The notes below the pieces were generated by a model. It made no database searches, was not told the DNA's origin, and was given only the letters and a program-made list of their open reading frames with translations. Of a stretch of 64,000 nt of DNA, positions 56,601 through 64,000 are shown one piece after another; positions within the stretch are counted from its first letter, which is position 1, and the number at the start of each line of letters is the position of its first letter. The stretch spans positions 4,081,268-4,145,267 of the forward strand of contig NW_017802713.1 of assembly GCF_001625305.1 (NCBI RefSeq). The letters run 5' to 3'. Made by a program: the position numbers and the translations under genes. This stretch comes from Branchiostoma belcheri. Lineage: Eukaryota > Chordata > Leptocardii > Amphioxiformes > Branchiostomatidae.

Positions 56601-58021
56601 GTAGGGGAATGATCGCCGGCGATCGACTTTCTCTGGCTAATGGATACTGTCTTGGATCTGCTTGGATATTATACATGTGTAACAGAGGCTTTAAGCTGCT
56701 CAGACTGTTCCCGAACCTTGGTGTTCGGGGGAAGGTTTTGCATGTGTAAGTAACAGGGACTTTACCTTTGCGCACGTGTCACAACAGCCGCACGCATCCT
56801 TGACGACCTCCCCCCGACATGTCGGTGTGGGCGGACAGGCCTTCTTCACACACACCGGGCAACGAACTGCCGCGGCGCTGTCGGGCATGCACATAGATAG
56901 ATTAAGTTCTTCACAGGAAACTTCAACTCATAAAATATTCTTTCTTCTCGATTCGCTTTTTTTTCACGCTGTAATATTTCAAAGTACTGTAAGGCCACAC
57001 CAATTTAATTTCTTGGTTAACGGAATTTTGTAGAAAAATAATGGAGCGGGCGGGCGAAAAAAACAGACCTAGGCATCCTATTATGGCCCAAAATGGTACG
57101 ATAGGAGCCATGTAGTCAACACACCAGGCTGGTTCAAAATTTAAACAATGAATTTTGAACTTTTAATGATACCATTGCATTGAAAGATGGAATAACTGTA
57201 ACAACTAGGATGAAAAGGACTTTTTTCCACTGTTCAGGGCAAAATATGGGCATTTTGCAGTTGCTACTACATATTTAATGTTGTTCATGTATACCGGCGT
57301 GGTCACACTCGTCGTAAGTCGTCGTGCGATTTTGATGTTTAGGATTTAGGATTTTCAAGCAGGCTGCGACAGAACTACTAGTAACCACCGACTTAGATCT
57401 AAGGTCACGCAGACAGCTTTTTCCGTATTAGGCCATACCGAGTTAATTTTATGGATGACATCCACGCGCGCATTGATTTTCGCCTGTCGCCTTGAAAAAG
57501 AAAAAAAGATCGCATCCACCGAGGCTCTGGCCTGGCTCTAGGCCTGGGTAGTCCATTGTAGTTAGCGACAATACGGAGCCGAGCATCCAGGATACTGAAG
57601 CTCCACGACTCAAGAACTCAGTACATACTTACAGTACCGATTCATAAATTCCACAAAAAGCCAGCATGTGCCGGCTTGTCGTATACGTCGCTATGTACTG
57701 CTTCATATTCACAATACCAGTTTTGTATTCCTGTGCTTTAGTAGCATTTTTATTTTTGGCCGGAATTTTTTTTATTCGCCCGCGCGCACTAGTTTGGGGG
57801 TCTTCACAGGATGTCATCTATAAAATTGAATCGGTGTGGCCTAAAATAAACGACTGAATCTTGCACGACATATGCAAAAAAATAAGACATTTCCAAGAAT
57901 TACTTCAGTTTGCTATATCGTGCGACGATTGTACGACATATGTGACCAGGGCCTTAACAAGCTGTACGAACCTTAGTGCAGACACCAGTACCACAGCTGC
58001 GAATACAGCCGCCCTCTTCAT
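48219..58021 (-). CDS. Secreted mosaic protein: IGFBP-like, three kringles, TIL, VWC
   Basis: Eight coding exons on the minus strand: 58021-57972, 56877-56766, 55262-55139, 53578-53345, 51898-51665, 50211-49978, 49188-48977 and 48443-48219. Phases join exactly to 474 aa plus stop. [16 protein letters not shown] is a signal peptide. Residues ~22-95 form an IGFBP-like domain with 12 cysteines and the CGCCxxC motif (ACGCCDTC), split over two exons. Three kringles follow (~96-173, 174-251, 252-329), each with six cysteines, [16 protein letters not shown] and RWGYC. D and E of PDGE plus W of VWCYT occupy lysine-binding-site positions. Then come a TIL-type inhibitor domain (~330-390) and a VWC domain (CQQGGKTYQ, then [17 protein letters not shown]). 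I infer an extracellular binding or protease-regulating protein. No trypsin domain is present. The C-terminal tail after VPSCVNTT is unremarkable, and a further 3' exon cannot be excluded. Confidence 0.85.
48512..48765 (+). repeat. tRNA-derived SINE
   Basis: The head at 48512-48590 has A box TGGCGTAATGG and B box GGTTCGAGCCC. A C-rich body follows, including TTTTGGACCTCC and CAACACCCAGGGACTGTCAA, and ends near AAACAATACTTCC. It lies in the last intron of the mosaic gene, in antisense orientation. Confidence 0.7.
49229..49459 (-). other. Orphan Cys-rich open frame
   Basis: The minus-strand frame starts at GTG and reads [20 protein letters not shown], then [20 protein letters not shown] and [10 protein letters not shown]. 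It looks like a signal peptide plus eight or so cysteines. It overlaps a plus-strand LINE tail, lacks an ATG near its start, and is not needed for the mosaic gene, whose exons join across it in phase. It may be chance. Confidence 0.2.
49440..49795 (+). mobile_element. LINE reverse transcriptase tail (5'-truncated)
   Basis: A frame at 49509-49712 reads [20 protein letters not shown], then [14 protein letters not shown] and [11 protein letters not shown]. This is the standard C-terminal end of CR1/L2-like reverse transcriptases. The insertion ends in ACAAGACAAGACAAGACC. It lies in the intron between the third kringle and the TIL exon. Confidence 0.7.
49957..53585. repeat. Tandem duplication of the kringle exon (unit about 1.68 kb)
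   Basis: Kringle exon ends fall at 49978, 51665 and 53345, spaced 1687 and 1680 bp. Two full units (about 49957-51641 and 51642-53321) share exon and intron sequence at very high identity, for example the block from GTAGGCCGGCCCGAACCACC at 50958 and 52638. A third, partial unit carries the exon and its acceptor, then diverges into a GA microsatellite just past 53582. All three exons are 234 bp and phase 1-1. Confidence 0.9.
53597..53656. repeat. GA microsatellite
   Basis: A run of GAGAGA with a few GACA interruptions lies just upstream (in gene sense) of the first kringle exon. It marks where the tandem unit breaks off. Confidence 0.8.
54367..54440. repeat. Mirage-like repeat unit
   Basis: GCCGCCGCGCCGCGTGCCTG, CTGGTGTGTTACGCCGAAAG and CGGTTATACCGGCTATACAG match the cluster at 15915-16215. 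GCTATACAGATA recurs at about 54984, beyond the element at 54448-54979, as if that element had inserted into this repeat. Confidence 0.5.
54448..54979. mobile_element. TIR element GGTCACAACCCGCCGTACGT
   Basis: GGTCACAACCCGCCGTACGTGC is exactly mirrored at the right end. The interior is strikingly rich in CGTACG, GCACG and ACGTAC words and has no coding content. Related ends occur at 56137-56312 and perhaps 57303-57950. It lies in intron 3 of the mosaic gene. Confidence 0.75.
55607..56040 (-). mobile_element. LINE tail with (CATT)n 3' terminus
   Basis: A tract of about 24 AATG units (55607-55704; CATT in element sense) is followed by AAGACCTTTATTGTACATTT. A minus-strand frame at 56002-55796 then starts [20 protein letters not shown]. 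Tail, 3' signal and C-terminal frame are in the order expected for a 5'-truncated LINE that ends in a simple repeat. It is in intron 2 of the mosaic gene. Confidence 0.65.
56137..56312. mobile_element. Short GGTCACA-type TIR element
   Basis: CTCGGTCACATTCGCCGTAC is mirrored imperfectly by CTACGACGAATGTGACCGA. It belongs with the element at 54448-54979 and is about 175 bp long. Confidence 0.55.
56342..56737. mobile_element. TIR element AACCTTCCCCCGAACACC
   Basis: The 18-bp ends AACCTTCCCCCGAACACC and GGTGTTCGGGGGAAGGTT are perfect inverted repeats. The interior (about 396 bp) includes GAACACCAGCC again and no coding frame. It ends 29 bp from exon 2 of the mosaic gene. Confidence 0.75.
56994..57275. 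mobile_element. GGCC-family MITE, left part
   Basis: TAAGGCCACACCAATTTAAT followed by TTCTTGGTTAACGG matches the left end of 24884-25255. The interior (GGCATCCTATTATGGCCC and AAATATGGGCATTTTGCAG) resembles 34625-35200. No right end was found. Confidence 0.5.
57431..57841. mobile_element. GGCC-family MITE
   Basis: GGCCATACCGAGTTAATTTT and TATGGATGACATCCACGCGC at the left pair with GATGTCATCTATAAAATTGA and TCGGTGTGGCC at the right. TTA precedes and TAA follows. The interior is closely related to 6685-7118 (AAGAACTCAGTACA, GCCAGCATGTGCC). It appears nested in a larger GGTCACA-type repeat. Confidence 0.75.
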
Positions 58022-60111
58022 GATGAGGACTCCAGTCCTGTCGTCCTGTCTGGTCAACAAGAAGCACAATAAAGGCGTGTTTCTTGGACGTTATTGTAGC
58101 AAAAAAAGAGCGTAAAACGTTAAATTTTTTTTGTACCAAAATTGCTGCATAGTTAAAAAGGCGTGACCTTAGTCGTAAGCTGTATGATGTAAATATGATT
58201 GATGTGCACACCTTTGTCAGCTCGTAAGAATCTAGCATGCATAATGATACTTAGAATAGTGATACCAGCCTACCTGTTTAGGTTTGACTATGTTTCAGAC
58301 CGCTAACCATCCACAGAACGTCCAGCCCACAGCACAGCCAGTATTTTGCCAAGGTGGGGGTTCTGAAACGGGTTTTATTCCTAGGGAACACTTAATCCCT
58401 GTTTTATACAAGTTCGCATCTTGGAAAATCAGGTTTTTGTAATTTAACGCGTTGCGCAACAGCCATCTAAATGATTAAAAAGCGGATTATGCGGCCTAAG
58501 TCAATAAAGCGGTCCCAATCCACGTTTTAAACACTGCATCAAAGACCTGTACTGTCGTGCAAAATACATTTTGAACCAGTTAGGCCATGTTGATTTGATT
58601 ACATGGATGACATCCTCCGGGAGCCCCAAAACTGATGCGCGCGTGCGAATAAAAAAAAGTTTTGCAAAAAAAAAAGTTCTTTTCATTATGAAATCTACGT
58701 GGTCATGAAGGTTGAGCAAATGGCACAGAATATGGTTTGGCGAATAATCTAGTCTTCAAGTTCATTTCTTTACAATTTCGTCTTTTTTCGTTTGATTTTG
58801 GCATTCTACGACATTGGTATAGTTTTTATTATTTTTTTTTGTAACTTATGGTATATTTTTGCTCATTTTGCAACTGTTTTGTACGATTTACAGTATGGTT
58901 GAAAACGTTTTTTTTTTTTTGGAAACGGCCGAAAATTCATGCGCGCGCGGATGTCATCCATATAATCAAATCAACATGGCCTTAGTCCACGTTTTAAGTT
59001 AAACTCCTGCAAATTGGCATTTTGGCTTTTAATCAAAGGTTGCACAGCAATATTGAAGTAGAAAGACAAGTTGTATACCTGGTTGTCATGACAGAAACCT
59101 AAAAAGCTACATGTACACGGACAATCTTACCCAGAGGATTAGCGTTCAACGTAGGTTACATAATTAGATCACGAAGAATGAAAAAAGTATAATCAAGAGA
59201 TACCGTTTTGTGTACATTTGGTGAGAGCATTTATTTTGGATTTGTTGCTATGGACTCTTGATGTGGACTGTTCAATCAATTATGAATCAGACGTAACTTC
59301 TTTGTGACCTGAAACACAAACGTCCTTGTTGGATATTGGTATACTGAATACTGGAATCAAAGTCTGAAAAACGGATTTCGTTCACCCCACGAATTTACAA
59401 AAACATGTGTGACCGGATATTGAGGTGGAGGGGGTCCTTTTTCATTACAAATGGCAATTTTCTGCTCAAATTGTTGTATCTTTACGTGTTTATAATAGCG
59501 GTGATTGTATAGATTTGATTTGTAGGATGGTACCCAGGCTAGTCTTGACCTCCTTCACGGAGTAATTAATATCAGAAAGATTTACATATCTGTTACATAT
59601 AAAATATATTTTGTTTTGCCACCCTGAATTTTTTCCCATTTTGGTTCTCCCTTTCCACTTTTTCTTGGTCCGCTCCTTTGAGCTTTGAACTTTCCCATTT
59701 AAGTTTTCCCAGTTAAAACTGATAATCACCCAATTTCTATCCTGCACTTTACTATCTCTTGTTCGTCTCTTGTAGTCGAGGATGACCAATGCCTTATTAT
59801 GTATACTGTCACTAGAGTAGAGGTCATCATTTTGATTCGATGGCGATGGAATTACCTTTTTAGTCCAAATCGCTAGATGTCGTTGCTGCACTGACATGTC
59901 CTTAGCTTGTCATCCAAACGTATGAACGCGAAGAAAATTGACAAAACATACTTAGCTGCATAAAAAAATAATTTTAATTAAATTCAATAACTACTTATTT
60001 TATGTCATCACTAATATGTGTTTACTAAGTTATGTTATTTAGATGTGGCATATTTTTCCTGTCATCGTTGAATTTGTGAATTTAGCGTTTTCCTGCGGTT
60101 ATATTTTCAAG
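58022..60111. other. Divergent intergenic region between the mosaic gene and cops6
   Basis: Start codons at 58021 (-) and 60112 (+) face away from each other, so promoters of both lie here. The region holds one Harbinger-like MITE and an open 135-codon minus-strand frame (59490-59897) that I do not recognise. That frame has a basic KERTKKKWKGRTK stretch and no clear domain. Confidence 0.5.
58583..58981. mobile_element. GGCC-family MITE with TTA duplication
   Basis: GGCCATGTTGATTTGATTAC and ATGGATGACATCC are mirrored by GGATGTCATCCATATAATCA and CAACATGGCC. TTA flanks both sides (58580-58582 and 58982-58984). The interior is AT-rich and non-coding. Confidence 0.8.
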
Positions 60112-63100
60112 ATGGAGGTCGACGAGCAAGGTGCGACTGGGGGAGCCGAGGAAGGTAACGTAAAAACCTGCTTTATGTCCATAAAACAGGCTTAAAATGT
60201 ACCAGTTTGGCTTACACTTGAAGTATTCGTTTCTCTTACATCACAAAAAAGCCAGTTTGTGTAACACTTGATCCGATCTTTCTTGTAAACGGAATAGAAA
60301 CATGGGGAAGGGGGCGCAGTTTCGAACTTGTGTTATCTGAATTATGAATATGAATTATGATAGCGAGGGCATCTTCTTACTTGCAACCCTGGCCAAGACT
60401 AAAGACCAGTAAAGAGGGTAGCAAAAAGAAGAAATACATCGAGCTATTTGACAAATCTCACCTTGTTGTCATCTTTTTTTTAAAAGTCAAAAGCAAAAAA
60501 TTACATTTCTTTCTTCTTTGCAAATTAACTGTAAGAAAGTAACTGCCTAGATGTGCAAGGGTGTTAAAAAGACACGATATTAAAAAGAGAACTATACATG
60601 GGCCAAACCTTTGTGTAAATAACTGCAAAGTCAGAGTTCTTTAAGCTGTTAAGTCAAAATAGATATTGTCTGAAAAGTGTGTACGACTTTGACACCTTCC
60701 GGGCAGGTTGAAGTGCAAAGTTGTTGAGAATGTGGCACCTTCGAAAGGCAACAACTGATGACCCTTTTTGTGTTAGAATATTTGGCTGGAATTAGTAGAA
60801 TTTAGGGAGCCAAAAACCTGCCCTGAATTTGTGCACTGCAGTTGATCAACACTAGCGATTGCCACAAGGTCACGGCCAGCGAAAAGCGGGTGGCATTTGG
60901 TGTGCCAATTTATGATTCACATTTGTCGTCATATAATTTGCATACACGTATATGATGTATACTGTATACGTGATCAGAAACACTTATAATATCAAAAACA
61001 GTGTAAGAAACAGGAGTGCTCAGCGAGTAGAAACAGATAAAAACCCCTGGTCCCGGGCCGGGGTTCGAACCCACGACCAAACCAGGCATCAGTCCACACG
61101 CTGATGCTCTAACCACTCAGCTAAAAGGTCCATCGGCCGGGTCAGTTGGTAGTGCCTATAAACCTCCACTGTTACAACAGCTCTACATGTATGTTCAAGC
61201 AGGGAAGTTTAAATTAAATTTCTAGGATGATGAGGCGATAGCTTAAATACAATTTTGAAGCCAGATTTGAGATTCACATTATCACATGATAACTAAATCA
61301 AGGAAGACAATGGAGAATGTGTTAAGGCTGTACAGATTCTCTGATAAGTTTTTTTTTAATCTCCAATGTCCCATCCTTGCATAGGTACATCCAGGGGGGT
61401 GATGGCAGCCCCTGGAACAGCGGGAAGTGTAACAGTCCAGCTGCACCCCCTGGTGATCATGAACGTGTCAGAACACTGGACCCGCATCCGCGCTCAGGAG
61501 GGCAAGGCTGTACAAGGTAACGTGTTGTATACCATACTATTTATAGATCTTTCAGTTATTTGCAATTATACATTAGGCCACAACAAGTAAATTTTATGGA
61601 TGACATCCTCTGCAGATTCCAAGTCTAATGCGAGAGGGTGAAAAAAAAACAAGGCGGGTCAAAAAAAACAAGGTTCCTTCAATTTAAAATTTGTACTCAA
61701 TCAAATTGTGCAAATGGTTTTGGTTCAGTAGGAACATCACATATACACAGCCAGCATCACATATCACTGCATCAAAGTAAGAAACAAAATATTTAAAAAA
61801 TTTAAAATTAAATCAGAGCCTTTTCTTGTCTCCTCTCTTCATAGTTATCTGCCATCCACCTTCCGGCATGGCAACAGACATCTTTGCCCATTTTTGGCAT
61901 GTTGACCACTGTCAGAAGGCAACAATTTTTTTGGTCTCCAAAATCAGGCAAAAATTAATGCGCGCGTTGATGTCATCCATAAAAACTACTTGCTGTAGCC
62001 TAACCATTGGGTTACTATTAGGATTGTTTCATTGCAGTAAAAACCTCTTTTCTCCTCTCATACTGCAAAATTTAACTCCTAAAAAGAAAATAAATGAATT
62101 TACGTAACAATAAACAAACAATAAACAATAAACAAACAAACAATAAACAGAGTCTACATGTATGAATAGGTATTCCAATGCTACCAGGGTACAGAGAAAA
62201 TCGTCTAGACCTTTCGTGTGGTTTGGGTAAATTTACTACTACTAGCATTTTCCCGCACTCGCGATGCAAGAATGATCTGCTCCTAGTAGTAGCAAAGTTA
62301 CCCATGGAAATATTTTTTCGCCCTGTCCCTTCATATTTTTTCTGAAAAAATCTGAGAACCAACCAATTGAATTGGTGTTGCTTAAACATTAATTTCACCA
62401 TATAAAGTTCATTTTCCCTGTTGTTCCTGGTGACAACAAAAAACAGGGCTTTCAGATGTTGTAATCGGTATTTTTCTCAAATGTACGCCGGCAAAGCACA
62501 ACACTACTGCAAACATATTTAGAAAAGATTTTAGTCTGAAATGTTTTTCTGCCCAGTTCTGGGAGCCCTGCTGGGTAAGCAGTCAGGGAGGAACCTGGAG
62601 ATCTGTAACTCCTTTGAACTGATGTTTGACACCATCGATGGAGACATCATCATCGACAGGGACTACTTTAGCACCAAGGAGGAACAATGTGAGTCATGTC
62701 TTACTGAACTGATACTGGAATTTTCCCCCTACAGAATTAGGGTTAAAGTTTTCCTCTTCTCCTTTGGCCCTCTTACATAGCTAGGATTTAAGTACGTCAT
62801 TCATTATTGGGTTGTTCCAATGACTTTATGAAAACAGGAACTATTTTAGCACCAAGGAGGAACAATGTGAGTCATGGCCTTAGAACCGATCCTGGAATTT
62901 TCCTCCTACAGAACAACTTCAACAAGGATAAATTTTTCCTCTTACATAACTGGGACCAAAAATTAAAATAATTATGTCAGGGTAGAGAGTCTGATAGAAT
63001 AAGCTATTCTAACAAGTTACAACTCAGAGAACTCATTTTAATCTTTGCTAATGCGTTACTGTTAGGATAGCTTCCCATTTGCAAATCCTAAATTTTAAGT

Positions 63101-63501
63101 CAGTTCATTGATCTTTAGTCTTTCAAGTGAATGTTTTTAAATTCAGATTTTGGTTGGGATATCTACTGGTACTGGTAGAGATCCTGATCTGAGTTTCTGT
63201 TGACAGATCGACTCTGATCAGGATCTCTACCTGGCAGTAGAATTGTTCCAGATTGGAGTCTCTTCCCTAACATATATATGATAACTGCAGAATTTTGTCC
63301 CCGATTACCTCCCTCACTCTTTTGTTACCTGAACGCAATAGATTTATTTGTTGATTTAAATGCAGCTACTTCTAAGTTTTGGTAACAAAATGACACAAGT
63401 ATTCCTGTTCAGTTCGTCAGGTGTTTAAGGAGCTGGACTTCTTAGGCTGGTACACTACAGGAGGAGATCCTTCTGAGGCTGACAGGAAAGTACACAGACA
63501 G
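60112..63501 (+). CDS. cops6: COP9 signalosome complex subunit 6, 5' part (partial)
   Basis: CSN6 is the MPN-domain subunit that pairs with CSN5 in the COP9 signalosome, which removes Nedd8 from cullins. Exons seen are 60112-60154, 61385-61516, 62557-62688 and 63413-63501, in phase with no stop over 132 codons. The start ATGGAGGTCGAC follows TTTCAAG. Exon 2 opens the MPN domain ([19 protein letters not shown]). Exon 3 reads [20 protein letters not shown] and [14 protein letters not shown]. Exon 4 reads [18 protein letters not shown]. As in CSN6 generally, the HxH of the catalytic JAMM site should be absent, but that region is beyond exon 4. The gene continues past the right edge. Exon 4 is partly duplicated downstream at 63738-63803. 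Confidence 0.93.
61058..61138 (-). repeat. tRNA-like sequence (SINE head or tRNA pseudogene)
   Basis: On the minus strand, A box TAGCTGAGTGG and B box GGGTTCGAACC are at tRNA spacing. A 7-bp anticodon-like stem (GCATCAG/CTGATGC) encloses an 8-base loop. The loop size and weak acceptor stem argue against a working tRNA. It lies in intron 1 of cops6. Confidence 0.6.
61576..62000. mobile_element. GGCC-family MITE
   Basis: GGCCACAACAAGTAAATTTT and ATGGATGACATCC are mirrored by GATGTCATCCATAAAAACTA and CTTGCTGTAGCC. TTA precedes and TAA follows. The interior shares CATGCCGAAA-type and GACAAGAAAAGG-type blocks with 46837-47256, in the opposite orientation. It is in intron 2 of cops6. Confidence 0.75.
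62308..62388. mobile_element. Right-end fragment of GGCC-family MITE
   Basis: CATATTTTTTCTGAAAAAAT, GAGAACCAACCAATTGAATT and GGTGTTGC match the right end of 24884-25255. Only this end is present. Confidence 0.5.
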
Positions 63502-63509
63502 GTGAGTAG

Positions 63510-63547
63510 GAGTGTGAGTGTGTGTGAGTGTGAGAATGTGAGTGTGT

Positions 63548-63604
<57 letters not shown>

Positions 63605-63737
63605 AGTGAGTGAGTGAGTGAGTGAGTGAGTGAGTGAGTGAGTGAGTGAGTGAGTGAGTGAGTGAGTGAGTGAGTGAGTGAGTGAGTGAGTGAGTGAGTG
63701 AGTGAGTGAGTGAGTGAGTGAGTGAGTGAGTGAGTGT
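63510..63737. repeat. GT / GAGT microsatellite
   Basis: A (GT)n run (about 63555-63600) is followed by about 33 GAGT units (63603-63736). It starts just after the exon 4 donor of cops6. A similar GT tract follows the exon duplicate at 63804-63900. The long Thr-His frames predicted across it are artefacts. Confidence 0.9.
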
Positions 63738-63803
63738 GACTTCCTGGGCTGGTACACTACAGGGGGAGACCCTTCTGAGGCTGACAGGAAAGTACACAGA
63801 CAG
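63738..63803 (+). pseudogene. Partial duplicate of cops6 exon 4
   Basis: The 66 bases from GACTTCCTGGGCTGGTACAC to the GTGAGT donor repeat 63436-63501, with only a few differences and 302 bp of offset. The first 23 bases of the exon and its acceptor are missing, so it cannot splice as a normal exon. It lies between two GT-rich tracts. It may be a real unequal-exchange product or an assembly collapse of two haplotypes. Confidence 0.8.
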
Positions 63804-63853
63804 GTGAGTAGGAGTGTGAGTGTGTGTGAGTCAGTGTGAGTATGTGAGTGTGT

Positions 63854-63897
<44 letters not shown>

Positions 63898-64000
63898 ATG
63901 TGCATAAATGTGCATGTCTCTTTGTGTAAGTTTCTGTGTGATAGGAGGTACAAGTACAAAGTAAAATGTATTGAGTTTTTCCTGGGTATGAAGTACATGT

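Noticed and set aside
59490-59897. 135-codon minus-strand frame upstream of cops6 as a gene
   Set aside because: No signal peptide, domain, flanking splice context or homologue is recognisable, and it lies in AT-rich divergent intergenic DNA.
61058-61138. Functional tRNA gene
   Set aside because: A and B boxes are present, but the anticodon loop has 8 bases and the acceptor stem is weak, as in SINE heads.
63417-63797. Long minus-strand frames of Thr-His-Ser-Leu repeats
   Set aside because: They are simple translations of the GT/GAGT microsatellite, and the real exon (cops6 exon 4) is on the other strand.
1-64000. CRISPR array, prophage, operon or bacterial features
   Set aside because: The direct repeats are MITE/SINE/minisatellite units, the genes have spliceosomal introns, and nothing prokaryotic is seen.

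Overview
The window looks like nuclear DNA from a cephalochordate (amphioxus, Branchiostoma). I infer this from intron-rich genes with GT-AG junctions, clear animal orthologues (ACOT9, COP9 signalosome subunit 6), protein types expanded in amphioxus (NHL propellers, LRR receptors, kringle/TIL/VWC mosaics), and a dense load of MITEs, tRNA-derived SINEs and 5'-truncated LINE tails. All exon models were built by hand from splice signals and reading-frame phase. No transcript data or database search was used.

Layout. (1) 1-1035 (+): the 3' end of a GT4-type glycosyltransferase-like gene. (2) 2594-11010 (-): a four-exon gene for a type II membrane protein with a tyrosine-rich cytoplasmic N-terminus, one membrane segment, a Ser/Thr stem and an extracellular NHL propeller. 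Its introns hold a hAT-like MITE, a PIF/Harbinger-like MITE, a 96-bp-arm foldback and a piggyBac-like element. (3) 17970-41362 (+): a complete 13-exon acyl-CoA thioesterase 9 gene (424 aa). Its 11.6-kb intron 8 carries a second gene on the same strand: a single-coding-exon LRR membrane receptor (905 aa) whose cytoplasmic tail is an array of tyrosine docking motifs. (4) 43451-46246 (-): a three-exon gene for a very acidic secreted 545-aa protein with two dibasic-flanked copies of a conserved peptide. (5) 48219-58021 (-): an eight-exon gene for a secreted mosaic protein (signal peptide, IGFBP-like domain, three kringles, TIL, VWC; 474 aa). The kringle exons lie in a recent ~1.68-kb tandem duplication. 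(6) 60112 to beyond 63501 (+): the 5' part of the COP9 signalosome subunit 6 gene. Part of its exon 4 is duplicated inside a GT/GAGT microsatellite near the right edge.

Functionally the window mixes housekeeping genes (acot9, cops6) with lineage-specific surface and secreted proteins (NHL receptor, LRR receptor, acidic precursor, kringle mosaic). They form no operon or obvious shared pathway. The best candidates for undescribed biology are the LRR receptor with its phosphotyrosine-like tail, the acidic peptide-precursor-like protein, and the IGFBP-kringle-TIL-VWC mosaic.
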